A stretch of 64,000 nucleotides of DNA. Source: G965276765 sp965276765 (GTDB lineage: Bacteria > Actinomycetota > Acidimicrobiia > Acidimicrobiales > Palsa-688). How positions within the stretch are numbered: position 1 is the stretch's first letter; each line of letters begins with the position of its first letter. The notes under the pieces were generated by a model that was given only the letters and a program-made list of their open reading frames with translations, searched no databases and was not told the DNA's origin. Position numbers and translations under genes: made by a program. The stretch covers positions 2,108,001 to 2,172,000 of the forward strand of contig OZ255627.1 of NCBI GenBank assembly GCA_965276765.1. The letters run 5' to 3'. Shown here piece after piece: positions 16,748 through 24,998 of the stretch.

Positions 16748-17871
16748 ACACCCTCCATGAGGCGGCCGAGGCGCTCCATGGCCTCCACGTACTCCACCTG
16801 TAGCTGGTACATCACCCGGCGGACCGTGGTCTCCCCGGTGATCGCCCCGACGGACTGACCGGCCGGCGCCGAGTACAGGTCGCGTCGCTCGGCCCGCACG
16901 ATCCGAGCGTGGGCCTCGTTGTAGAGGATTCCCTGCAGCGGCGTCGGCAGATAGGCGGGAGCACCGGGGAGCTCCCATGCCTCCGACAGGTTGCTCTTGA
17001 TCATGCGGACGGTCTTTCCGGTACGGGCCCGCCGTCTGACCGTGCCATCGGAGCCGGTATCGATCAAGACCTTCCGTTCGAAGTCGGTCAGCTCGCTCTC
17101 CCTCGTGCCGAGCCAGATGGTCCCGCACCAGACACCTGCCGCGCCGAGGGCGAGCGACGCCGCGATCTGGCTCCCGTGGGTGATCCCACCCGCCGCCACC
17201 ACGGTGGCCCGGTCACCGACGGCCCGCACGACCTCCGGCACGAGCACCATGGTGGTGATATCACCGGTGTGGCCGCCGGCCTCCGTGCCCTGGGCGATCA
17301 CCACCTCGACGCCTGCTCCGACTTGGCGCTGAGCGTGTCGAGCCTTGCCGCAGAGCGCCCCGAGGACGGCACCGTGTTCGCGGACGCGGTCGGCCACGTC
17401 CTTGGGCGGCGCCCCGAGCGCGCTGACCACCATCTTCACCTGTGCATGGTCCACGGCGACCGCTACGAGATGACGGGCGCCGTCGGGCGTCATGCCGCCA
17501 CGTCCAGCCGCCAGCTCGTCGCGCAGGCTGCGGCGCTCGTCGTCGGACAGCTCCGGTACGCCCGCATCGGCGAGGATCCCGTCGAGGAAATCCCGGTGCT
17601 GCTGGGGGATCAGACGCTCGAGCTCGTCAGGACTGACCTCGGCCTGATGGTCGTACGTGGTCGGCACCAGCACGTCTACGCCGTATGGCTTGCCGCCGGT
17701 GTGCTCGTCGATCCAAGCGAGCTCTGTGGCCAGCTGGGGCGGCGAGAAGGTCGAGGCGCCCAGCACACCGAAGCCACCGGACCGAGTCACCGCGGCGACG
17801 ACGTCCCTGCAGTGGGAGAAGGCGAAGATGGGGACGTCGCAGCCGAGTCGGTCGCAGATGGGCGTGTGCAC
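16744..17871 (-). CDS. Nitronate-monooxygenase-like FMN oxidoreductase
   Basis: 375 residues, TIM-barrel FMN protein of the 2-nitropropane-dioxygenase/nitronate-monooxygenase superfamily. Seen: ICDRLGCDVPIFAF at the N-terminus, GVEVVIAQGTEAGGHTGD (the FMN-phosphate and catalytic region) and VVAAGGITHGSQIAASLALG plus GVWCGT. Actinobacterial relatives in lipid and steroid clusters are often annotated as enoyl-ACP-reductase-II-like. It could reduce or oxidise an acyl-CoA intermediate here; specificity is not readable. GTG start; fourth gene of the operon. Confidence 0.8.
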   Translation of the reverse strand: MHTPICDRLGCDVPIFAFSHCRDVVAAVTRSGGFGVLGASTFSPPQLATELAWIDEHTGGKPYGVDVLVPTTYDHQAEVSPDELERLIPQQHRDFLDGILADAGVPELSDDERRSLRDELAAGRGGMTPDGARHLVAVAVDHAQVKMVVSALGAPPKDVADRVREHGAVLGALCGKARHAQRQVGAGVEVVIAQGTEAGGHTGDITTMVLVPEVVRAVGDRATVVAAGGITHGSQIAASLALGAAGVWCGTIWLGTRESELTDFERKVLIDTGSDGTVRRRARTGKTVRMIKSNLSEAWELPGAPAYLPTPLQGILYNEAHARIVRAERRDLYSAPAGQSVGAITGETTVRRVMYQLQVEYVEAMERLGRLMEGV

Positions 17872-17884
17872 GATGGTCCTCGAG

Positions 17885-18265
17885 TCAGGGGTCTTCCGGC
17901 ACGAACACCGGTAGGGGATCCCTATCGCTGCGCTGCTCGAATGTCAGTCGGACGGGCAGCCCGCAGCGGATCTGCTCGCTCCTGCGGAGCAGACCCAGCA
18001 TCCGGACCCCGGAGGACATGTCGACGGTGACAAGGGTGTAGGGCGGTTCGGCGGGAAGGTCCCGGGCGAAGGCATGATGTGTGACCGTCCAGCTGTGGAC
18101 CTCGCCGGTGTCGCTCACCTCGACCGGGGAGGTCGCGAACGAGTAGCAGTGGTCGCACAGGACGCGCGGGTAGTGGCGGATCTTGCCGCAGTTGTCGCAG
18201 CGCTGGAGAACCAGGGCGTTGCGGCCTGCACCCTCCCAATACGGGGCGGACAGCTCGTCGGTCAT
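17885..18265 (-). CDS. DUF35 protein (zinc ribbon plus OB fold), partner of the thiolase-like protein
   Basis: 126 residues: rubredoxin-like zinc ribbon C23-x2-C26 ... C37-x2-C40, then an OB-fold domain (VSDTGEVHSWTVTHHAF, PYTLVTVDMSSGVRMLGLL). Such proteins form complexes with thiolase-superfamily enzymes and bind the CoA moiety. In actinobacterial steroid catabolism a DUF35 domain is required by the aldolase Ltp2. It overlaps the thiolase-like gene by 4 bp, so a complex is the natural reading. Confidence 0.86.
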   Translation of the reverse strand: MTDELSAPYWEGAGRNALVLQRCDNCGKIRHYPRVLCDHCYSFATSPVEVSDTGEVHSWTVTHHAFARDLPAEPPYTLVTVDMSSGVRMLGLLRRSEQIRCGLPVRLTFEQRSDRDPLPVFVPEDP

Positions 18266-19416
18266 CGGCCCCTCCCCATGATGGCGAGGCCCCCGTCGCC
18301 CATGTCACCGTAGCCGGTGACCAGCCCGACGTCGGCGCCGGCGACCTGGGCCCGGCTGGCCTCACCGCGGAGCTGATGGACGAGCTCAACGATGTGATTC
18401 ATCCCCAGCATGTGTCCCTGGGAGAGGAGGCCGCCATGGGTGTTCGTCGGAAGGGGTCCTCCAATCCGGAGCCGCCCGCCGGTCACAAACGGTCCGCCGT
18501 CGCCCTTGTCGCAGAACCCCATGTCCTCGAGTTGGCACAGCACGACCCAGGTGAAGCAGTCGTAGATCTCGGCGACGTGGATGTCGCCAGGCCCCACACC
18601 GGCCATGGGAAAGGCGATGGGTGCGGCCTTAGCCATCCCGATGCGTGTCATGTCCTGCCGCTGGGTGATTGCGCTGGGGGAGTCGGGGTGACCCATGGCG
18701 ATTCCGAGGAGGTCGACCGGGGGTCGGGCGAGGTCGCGCGCCCGTTCTGCCGAGGTGACGACATAGGCGGCTCCGCCGTCGCTCTCCAGGCTGCAGTCGA
18801 GCAGGCGGAACGGGTCGCTGATCATCCGGGATCTCTGGTGGTCCTCGAGGGTGATCGGCTTCTTCATCACGGCGTTGTCGTTGAGGAGCGCGTGGGTCCG
18901 GCAGGTGACCGCGATCTCGCCGAGTTGCTCGCTCGTCGTGCCGAACAGCTCCATGTGACGGCGTGCCATCGGCGCGTAGAGCTGGGCCGGGGCGATGGCT
19001 CCGACCGGTCGCTCGAACTCCGTGACGTACCGGAACTGCGGCATCGCATGGATCCGTTCCCCGGCGCGCGCCCCCGAGCTGACGGTGCGGCCCGATGGGA
19101 CCAGCACCGTCGTGCACACGCCGGCCGCGATGGCGGCGGCGGCGCACTGCAGCGCCCCGATCCCGCTCGCCCCGCCGTGGGGTACCAGCGCCGAGAACCG
19201 AAGGTCGTGCAGGCCGAAGTTGGCGATGTACTCCTCCGCCGGTGCACCGGTGATGCCGATCGGGATGACGCCGTCGACATCCTTCGGGGTGAGGCCGGCG
19301 TCCTCGATGGCGCGTAGCGATGCTTCCATCTGCAGCTCCAGGGCCGACTGCGTCGAACTGCGGGTGTACGCCGTCTCGCCGACGCCGACGATGGAGGCCT
19401 GTCCGCGCAGCGACAA
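18262..19416 (-). CDS. Thiolase-superfamily protein lacking the catalytic Cys (probable Ltp-type retro-aldolase)
   Basis: 384 residues from a TTG at 19416, two bases beyond the upstream stop. The fold is SCP-x/lipid-transfer thiolase, but the nucleophilic Cys position reads VPHGGASG (Gly81/Gly82), the EVHDCF histidine is Tyr (EIYDCFT, Y285) and the second Cys loop is TGYGDMG (Y369). The GH(P) histidine remains (H335). Loss of Cys with two tyrosines fits Ltp-type aldolases that cleave beta-hydroxyacyl-CoAs with a DUF35 partner, rather than a thiolase. Substrate unknown. The longer frame to 19491 is rejected because it overlaps the monooxygenase. Confidence 0.8.
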   Translation of the reverse strand: MSLRGQASIVGVGETAYTRSSTQSALELQMEASLRAIEDAGLTPKDVDGVIPIGITGAPAEEYIANFGLHDLRFSALVPHGGASGIGALQCAAAAIAAGVCTTVLVPSGRTVSSGARAGERIHAMPQFRYVTEFERPVGAIAPAQLYAPMARRHMELFGTTSEQLGEIAVTCRTHALLNDNAVMKKPITLEDHQRSRMISDPFRLLDCSLESDGGAAYVVTSAERARDLARPPVDLLGIAMGHPDSPSAITQRQDMTRIGMAKAAPIAFPMAGVGPGDIHVAEIYDCFTWVVLCQLEDMGFCDKGDGGPFVTGGRLRIGGPLPTNTHGGLLSQGHMLGMNHIVELVHQLRGEASRAQVAGADVGLVTGYGDMGDGGLAIMGRGR

Positions 19417-19417
19417 C

Positions 19418-20716
19418 TCAGACCCCCGTCGGTTGGTGCAGCGCCTCGGCGATCTGCTTGCGGTACCTGACGGGATCGAGCTCGAGGCCATAGCGGGCCG
19501 CGTCGGGGAAGCGTCGCTCCATGAAGCGTCGCTCGGTGGTGATGTCCGCCCGCATCTCCTGGCGGCTGGGGAGACCGGCTCGGCCGTTGACGACGGCCGT
19601 CAGCAGCTCGGACTGCACGTCCATCATGGAGATGTTGGCCCCCCCGCTGACATTGAAGAAGCCGATGAAGTAGAGGCCTGGCCACTCGGGATGGATGATC
19701 CGCCGGTAGGCATCGAGTCGCCGGCCTGTGACGGGTGCCAGCGCCCGGTCGAGGAAGGGCAGGTTGAGGTGGTAGCCGGTCGCGGCGATGACGGTGTCGA
19801 CTTCGATGCTGTCTCCGTCGAGGAAGGTCACTGTCTTCGCGTGGGCTTCTCGGACACCGGGTTTGACGGTGATCTTCTGATAGGCGACGTGCGCCATGTA
19901 GGTGGCGCTGCTGGCCGGGTGGGTCCGCTTCGTCGGCGTCCGCAGCCCCCACTGTTCCATCCGTCCGTGGTAAATGCGACTGATCGCCCTGAGGATCCGC
20001 ATCTGCACCGGCCACGGAAGGTAGGGCCTGGCGACCAGGCTGATTACGCGTGCCGACGGCACGCCGAGGATCATCCGGGGCATTATGAGGACCGGGGAGC
20101 GCGCCGAGGTGTAGGTCTCGGCCGCGAAAGGTGCCAAGTCAGCGGCGATATCGAGGCCGCTGTTGCCGACGCCGACAACCAGCACCCGCTTGCCCTCGAA
20201 TGCGTGCGGAGCGCGGTAGGAGTTTGAGTGGAGGTACTCGCCATCGAACTGGTCCGCCCATTCCGGGTGGGCTGCGACGCCCTGGTGTCCACTGGCCACG
20301 ACGACGCTGTCGAAGCGTTCCTGAGGCCCGTCTTCGACCCTGACGAGCCATCCTGTGCCCGGAGCGCCCTCTGTAGGTGAGATGTCGGTGACGCGGGAGT
20401 TGAAGCGCACGTGCTCGTGGATCTTGAACTCGTGGGCGAAGGCGAGGAGGTAGGCGGCCACCTGCCGGTGCGACGGGAAGAGCGGGGTGCCGGCTGGGAA
20501 CGGATAGTCCCGGAAGGAGGTCAGGCGAGGCTCTGAGTTGATGTGCAACGAGTCGTAGGCGACGCTCAGGTCGTTGTCATTGTCGTAGACCCACAGCCCA
20601 CCGACATGGGACCCGGCCTCGAAGATCGTCACCCGGTGGCCCGCCTCCATGAGGTGGCGGGCGGCGCTGAGCCCTCCGGCCCCGGCTCCGACGACAGCGA
20701 TCGACCGCACCGTCAT
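19418..20716 (-). CDS. Flavin-containing monooxygenase (class B)
   Basis: 432 residues. FAD-binding GAGAGG at 10-15, the FMO fingerprint FxGxxxHxxxY as FDGEYLHSNSY at 157-167, NADPH-binding GVGNSG at 182-187 and late VIAATGYH. It uses NADPH and O2 to hydroxylate or oxygenate a soft or carbonyl centre; some of this class do Baeyer-Villiger chemistry. First gene of the leftward operon, with a strong ribosome site (GGGGGAGG) before ATG 20716. Upstream lies a TTCG-N6-CGAA site. Confidence 0.9.
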   Translation of the reverse strand: MTVRSIAVVGAGAGGLSAARHLMEAGHRVTIFEAGSHVGGLWVYDNDNDLSVAYDSLHINSEPRLTSFRDYPFPAGTPLFPSHRQVAAYLLAFAHEFKIHEHVRFNSRVTDISPTEGAPGTGWLVRVEDGPQERFDSVVVASGHQGVAAHPEWADQFDGEYLHSNSYRAPHAFEGKRVLVVGVGNSGLDIAADLAPFAAETYTSARSPVLIMPRMILGVPSARVISLVARPYLPWPVQMRILRAISRIYHGRMEQWGLRTPTKRTHPASSATYMAHVAYQKITVKPGVREAHAKTVTFLDGDSIEVDTVIAATGYHLNLPFLDRALAPVTGRRLDAYRRIIHPEWPGLYFIGFFNVSGGANISMMDVQSELLTAVVNGRAGLPSRQEMRADITTERRFMERRFPDAARYGLELDPVRYRKQIAEALHQPTGV

Positions 20717-20804
20717 GACGTCCTCCCCCGGCTCGGCCTCTCCTCCATGACGCTCCTCCAGTTCGCTGGGACCAAGTCTCCCCTAGTTCGACCAGCACAC
20801 ACGC

Positions 20805-20818
20805 TTCGTCATAGCGAA
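20805..20818. promoter_or_regulatory. Putative IclR-type operator, site 1
   Basis: TTCG-TCATAG-CGAA, an inverted repeat with 6-bp spacer, about 90 bp upstream of the monooxygenase start in the divergent intergenic region. A further perfect palindrome, CGAAATTTCG, lies at 20827-20836. The same TTCG-N6-CGAA architecture recurs at 20935 and 26970. The IclR gene at 24999 is the natural candidate regulator. Confidence 0.55.
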
Positions 20819-20933
20819 CAGCCTTCCGAAATTTCGATCTTGTACCGACCCCTCGGGGTTTGTCAAGGTGGCACCCACGGCCCCACTTGGCGCGCCCTAT
20901 GACGGTTGACAGAAGGTCATACGCTGCGTAGAG

Positions 20934-20949
20934 TTTCGTATAATCGAAA
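20934..20949. promoter_or_regulatory. Putative promoter -10 inside an IclR-type operator, site 2
   Basis: TTTCG-TATAAT-CGAAA: a perfect -10 hexamer (20939-20944) is exactly the spacer of the inverted repeat. A TTGACA at 20906 is too far away (27 bp); the hexamer at correct spacing, GTCATA, is poor. Binding here would block RNA polymerase at the promoter of the kinase operon starting at 20982. Confidence 0.6.
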
Positions 20950-20981
20950 TTAGTTTCGGTTATTGAGGTATGAGGACGTCT

Positions 20982-21977
20982 ATGCCACGTCGCGACGCGA
21001 CAATGATGGACAGCCTGCAGGCCTTCTTCGGCCATGAGCTCGCAGGCGCGTCCGCCGTGGTCGAGAACCTTGTAAACATCTCGGCTGGCCGATCACGGGA
21101 GAACTGGTCCTTCGACCTCTCCTGGGAGCTCGACAACCAGCGGTGCCACGAGTCGTTGGTCCTCCGGCGAGACCCCGCTGGCGGGTTGGTCGAGACCGAC
21201 CGCAGCCGCGAGTTCGGGATTCTCCGGGCGCTCGAGGCCAGCGATGTGCCGTCCCCCGCCGCCCGCTGGCTGGACGCGCAGGGGACATGGTTCGGGCGGC
21301 CGTCACTCATCATGCACCGCGAGGCGGGGCTCTGCGACTACTACGTCCTGACCGGAAGCCGCCCCCTGGCGGAGCGGAGGTCGCTCGCGGACCAGTTCTG
21401 CGCGCTGCTCGCCCGGGTGCACGGCGTGGATTGGAAGGGGATCGGCCTCGACGGCACCCTCGAGGATCCAGGAGCTGGCGCCGCAGAGGCGACTCTCGAC
21501 CATTGGGAGAGTGTGCTCCGGCGCGACCAGCTAGAGGCGTACCCCGAGCTCGAACTGGCCTTGCAGCGGCTGCGGCGCAATCCTCCTCTTGCCGCCGAGA
21601 GGGTGCTCGTCCACGGCGACTTCAAACCCGGCAACGCCCTCCTGGAGGGCGATCGCATCGTCGCCCTCCTGGACTGGGAGCTCGCTCACCTCGGCGATCC
21701 GGTCGAGGACCTCGGCTGGATGACCCAACCCCTCCGCCAACGGGAGCATGTCATCCCCGGCGTCTGGGAGGCGGCTGACATCCTCCGCCGTTACGAGTCT
21801 GCGACGGGGCGCGCCGTCGACCCGGCTGGCGTCAGATGGTGGAACATCTTCGCCACCTTCCGGACCGCGGTCATGCAGGTGAGTGGTCTACGGTCATTTC
21901 TGGAGGGTCGGAGCTCCGAGCCCTACCGCCCGACCGCGAAGGTCCTCCGCACTCTTCTCGAGTACGTCGACGACTGA
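20982..21977 (+). CDS. Aminoglycoside-phosphotransferase-fold kinase (LvaA/ACAD10-like)
   Basis: 331 residues of the APH/choline-kinase fold. Catalytic loop VLVHGDFKPGN (H211, D213, N218) and metal-binding LLDWELAHLGDP (D231) are intact. In the levulinate pathway LvaA, of this type, phosphorylates the hydroxyl of 4-hydroxyacyl-CoAs together with the small protein LvaB; ACAD10/11 carry the same domain. The setting in an acyl-CoA operon, followed by a small protein, argues for that role and against drug resistance. ATG 20982 is preferred over 20970 because GAGG at 20972 is correctly spaced. Confidence 0.8.
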   Translation: MPRRDATMMDSLQAFFGHELAGASAVVENLVNISAGRSRENWSFDLSWELDNQRCHESLVLRRDPAGGLVETDRSREFGILRALEASDVPSPAARWLDAQGTWFGRPSLIMHREAGLCDYYVLTGSRPLAERRSLADQFCALLARVHGVDWKGIGLDGTLEDPGAGAAEATLDHWESVLRRDQLEAYPELELALQRLRRNPPLAAERVLVHGDFKPGNALLEGDRIVALLDWELAHLGDPVEDLGWMTQPLRQREHVIPGVWEAADILRRYESATGRAVDPAGVRWWNIFATFRTAVMQVSGLRSFLEGRSSEPYRPTAKVLRTLLEYVDD

Positions 21978-21990
21978 AGCGGGTACACGC

Positions 21991-22443
21991 ATGGAACCCA
22001 CGATCGAGGCCGAGCTGGCTGCGGTGCGTCGCATCCTCAACGATCTGGCCTCGGGTGGCGAGGTCTCGGATGAGGTGAGCACCGAGCTGGTCGGACTGGA
22101 CCACAACCTCCGGCTGGTCGAGCGTTCGTGGGCGCGGAGACTGCCGTATCTGCTCGCCGACAACGGCGACCTCGTGACGCTCCTGCAGGAGCTCTCGCCA
22201 CCACCCCCCGCTGACGGGCTCGCCCGCGAGATCCGCGAGACCGTCGGGGCGCTGGCCGAGAAGGCCGAGGTGGACGGTCAGGTCCTTGATCCCGCAGCTG
22301 CCGACGAGACGAATCGGGTCCTGCGGGGTCTGCTGGCCAGACTCATCGTCGAATCAGCCGAGGAGGACGAGACTCGGCGGTTGACCGTGCGCCGCCGGGT
22401 CTCCGCCGCCCTGGCCGAGAGTCTTGAGGAGCGCCCGTGGTAG
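21991..22443 (+). CDS. Small helical protein downstream of the kinase (possible LvaB-like partner)
   Basis: 150 residues, predicted mostly helical and acidic. The first half (AELAAVRRILNDLASGGEVS) and the later RVLRGLLARLIVESAEEDET look like amphipathic helices. No catalytic motif is visible. It lies 13 bp after the kinase. In levulinate clusters the kinase needs a small partner (LvaB); whether this is homologous cannot be judged by eye. Start ATG 21991 is chosen because the upstream frame lies inside the kinase gene. Confidence 0.65.
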   Translation: MEPTIEAELAAVRRILNDLASGGEVSDEVSTELVGLDHNLRLVERSWARRLPYLLADNGDLVTLLQELSPPPPADGLAREIRETVGALAEKAEVDGQVLDPAAADETNRVLRGLLARLIVESAEEDETRRLTVRRRVSAALAESLEERPW

Positions 22444-22494
22444 CGACGAAGCCGGCTGGTCCGGTGCCGGCAGGACTCGGGAGGAAGGGTCGTC

Positions 22495-23640
22495 GTGAGC
22501 GGTGATCCGATCGGGCGCGGACTGAAGGTCAGCGACGACCATTTCGTCGAGCAGTTCCCCTTGTCACCTCTCGACGACTACATGATCCATCAGACACCCG
22601 ATCCGATCCGCGTCATGGCGACGAGCGACTTTCGCGCCTACGAGCGGTACTGGATGGTGTGTCACGACCCGAGCGGTGAGGTACTTGTGGCCACCGGCGG
22701 GTCGTTCTACCCCAACCTCGATCGAGCCGAGGCGTTCGCGATCGTCAACGTCAAAGGCCGCCATGCCGCCGTGCGGGCGTTCCGGGAGCTGGGAGCGGAT
22801 CGGGCCGACATGCGCGTCGGCCCGATCGAACCTGTGATCGTCCGTGGGCTTCGCCAGTGGCAGTTCTCTCTGGCCCCCAACGACCAAGGCATCGCGTATG
22901 AGATCGAGTTCACCGACACCACCCGGCAGGTCTTTCGCGAGCCGCTATCCGACCTGACCCACGGGACGCCCAGCGGTCGCCGCAACGACGTGACGACCGG
23001 TTTCGAGGGGTTCGGCGATGTTCACGGCTGGGTCGACGTGGACGGCCGGCGCATCGAGCTGCTGCCAGGTGCGTCGGGGACCCGCGACAGACACTGGGGA
23101 ACGGGGCGGGGAGTCGGAGGCCCGGCGCTGGCGCTCGGGGGCCGACTCCATGTCGGCACCTCAGGGAACGCCTTCGTCGCCTTCCCCAGCTGGAACCTGT
23201 GGGGGGACCGCGTCTTCTACCCGTTCGGTGACGAACGCCAGGGGTCGTCCCGGGTCGGCAAGCCCACGCGGCGGCTGCGCTTCGAAGACGACACCCACAT
23301 ATTCGTCGAGGGGCTCGTGGACTATCCGCTCGAGACGGGTGAGGTGCGTCGTGTCCACTACGAGCGGATCGGCCACCAGACCGCCTACCTGCGCTGCGGG
23401 ATGTACGGCGGGACGCCGGACCTCGACATTCACCAGGGCTCGTACGACGGTCCCCCCGCGGTGCAGGGCGAGATCTCCGACATCGGCCTCCCCGGCGTGC
23501 GGGGCCGCCTCGCCGGGCTCGACGAGCACCTGTGCCGGGTCACGAGCGGCGACGAGGCCGTGAACGGGATCTACCAGACGATCGACCCTCTCGCATACGA
23601 CCGCTGCGCGGAGGGACGGCCCGGATGGAGCTTCCTCTGA
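22495..23640 (+). CDS. Conserved protein of unknown function, beta-rich (AttH/DUF7064-like?)
   Basis: 381 residues, no signal peptide or membrane segment. It is beta-rich with many short aromatic strands. GTRDRHWGTGRG resembles the RDxxWG loop of AttH/hydroxyneurosporene-synthase-like double-lipocalin proteins and of uncharacterised actinobacterial DUF7064-type proteins. Other landmarks: YERYWMVCHDPSGEVLVATG and VVHGWVDVDG-like strands. It could be a hydratase or a hydrophobic-ligand binder. GTG start after GAGGAAGGG. Third gene of the rightward operon. Confidence 0.6.
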   Translation: MSGDPIGRGLKVSDDHFVEQFPLSPLDDYMIHQTPDPIRVMATSDFRAYERYWMVCHDPSGEVLVATGGSFYPNLDRAEAFAIVNVKGRHAAVRAFRELGADRADMRVGPIEPVIVRGLRQWQFSLAPNDQGIAYEIEFTDTTRQVFREPLSDLTHGTPSGRRNDVTTGFEGFGDVHGWVDVDGRRIELLPGASGTRDRHWGTGRGVGGPALALGGRLHVGTSGNAFVAFPSWNLWGDRVFYPFGDERQGSSRVGKPTRRLRFEDDTHIFVEGLVDYPLETGEVRRVHYERIGHQTAYLRCGMYGGTPDLDIHQGSYDGPPAVQGEISDIGLPGVRGRLAGLDEHLCRVTSGDEAVNGIYQTIDPLAYDRCAEGRPGWSFL

Positions 23641-23692
23641 CCTGGACGGCTGCCGGCCGGTCTGCCGCAAGCCGCGACGGAGCGTAAACGAG

Positions 23693-24988
23693 ATGACGAC
23701 GGCCGTGGGGGCAGACGGCGGCCTGGTGGCGGGCGTGGCCCCGGACCTGCGGATGTTCGTCCGGCCGGGTGACACCGTGCTGTGGGGGCAGGGCGCCGGT
23801 GAGCCGCGCACGCTGACGGAGGCCCTGGTCCACCAGCGCGCCGGCCTCGGCCGGGTCAATGTCTTCCTCGGTGCGACCTACTCCGATACGCTCCGGCCGG
23901 AGCACGCCGACCACCTCAACTTCCTGGCGATCGGAGGCATCGGCAGGAACGCCGGGCTGGCCCAGGCGGGGGTTCTAGAGATCGTGCCGTGTCACCTCTC
24001 CGCCCTACCCGCACTTATCATGAGTGGCCGCCTGCCGGTCGACGTGGTGTTCGTGCAGGTGAGTCCGGTTGGACCGAGCGGTTGCCACTCGCTCGGGCTG
24101 GTCGCTGATTACGTTCGCCCGGCCATGCAGCAGGCCCGCACGGTGCTGGCCGAGGTCAACGACCAGGTCCCCTACACACTCGGCGACAGCCTGGTCCGTC
24201 CAGAGGAACTCCACCACGTCGTGCGGACGTCAAGGCCGCCGGTCTTCGTGCCCACGCGACGAGTCGGTGCTGACACCCGTCGCATCGGCCATCTCAGCGC
24301 CTCGTTCGTCCCGGACGGCTCGGTGGTGCAGTTGGGAATCGGAGGAGTGGCGCCTGCGGTGGCTGCCGCGCTCCACGGGAAGCGAGATCTCGGCATCCAC
24401 TGCGGCATCGTCGGGGACTGGCTCGTCGATCTCTACGGCGCCGGTTCGGTCACAAACGCCCGCAAGTCCCTGGACCGGGGGATCTCCGTGACCGGGGCTA
24501 TCAGCGGGACTCGGCGACTGTACGACTTCGTTGGCGACAACCCGGCCGTCGAGCTGCGACCGGTCTCCTACACCCACGACCCCGGCGTGCTGGGGCGCCT
24601 CGACAACCTGGTCGCAGTGAACTCTGCGGTGGAGGTCGACCTCACGGGCCAGGTCAATGCCGAGACGCTCGGAGGCAACCACATCGGAGCCGTCGGTGGG
24701 CAGGTCGACTTCGTGCGGGCCGCGACTTCGTCGGCGAGCGGTCGTTCGATCATCGCTCTCCCCTCGACGTCGAAGCGCGGCCAGGTCTCCCGCATCGTCT
24801 CGCGGCTCGCCGACGGCGTGGTCACCACGCCTCGCAGCGATGCGGACCTGATCGTGACAGAGCATGGTGTCGCCGACCTCCGGGGGGTCCCGCTCGCCGA
24901 GCGGGCCCGCAGGTTGATCGCCATCGCCGATCCGAAATTCCGCTCCCAGCTAGCGGAGTTTGTCCGCCGGACGGAACCGATGTGCTGA
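23693..24988 (+). CDS. Acetyl-CoA hydrolase/transferase-family protein with altered active site
   Basis: 431 residues, aligning along its length with 4-hydroxybutyrate/butyrate CoA-transferases: VQVSPVGPSGCHSLG, TGAISGTRRLYDFVGDNPAV, NSAVEVDLTGQVNAE, SDADLIVTEHGVADLRG. The usual catalytic Glu lies in a GIH(T/S)E segment; here it reads GIHCGIVGD, so that position is Gly238. Either another residue serves, or the protein is not a glutamyl-thioester transferase. It ends 10 bp before the convergent IclR gene. Confidence 0.8.
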   Translation: MTTAVGADGGLVAGVAPDLRMFVRPGDTVLWGQGAGEPRTLTEALVHQRAGLGRVNVFLGATYSDTLRPEHADHLNFLAIGGIGRNAGLAQAGVLEIVPCHLSALPALIMSGRLPVDVVFVQVSPVGPSGCHSLGLVADYVRPAMQQARTVLAEVNDQVPYTLGDSLVRPEELHHVVRTSRPPVFVPTRRVGADTRRIGHLSASFVPDGSVVQLGIGGVAPAVAAALHGKRDLGIHCGIVGDWLVDLYGAGSVTNARKSLDRGISVTGAISGTRRLYDFVGDNPAVELRPVSYTHDPGVLGRLDNLVAVNSAVEVDLTGQVNAETLGGNHIGAVGGQVDFVRAATSSASGRSIIALPSTSKRGQVSRIVSRLADGVVTTPRSDADLIVTEHGVADLRGVPLAERARRLIAIADPKFRSQLAEFVRRTEPMC

Positions 24989-24998
24989 AACGGCCCGC

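Noticed and set aside
20906..20944. TTGACA plus TATAAT as a sigma-70-like promoter
   Set aside because: The 27-bp spacing is too long. The -10 is kept as part of the operator site, but the -35 is not supported.
21991..22443. APH-like kinase at 20982 as an antibiotic-resistance gene
   Set aside because: Its operon, partner gene and CoA-related neighbours argue for acyl metabolism. No resistance context is visible.
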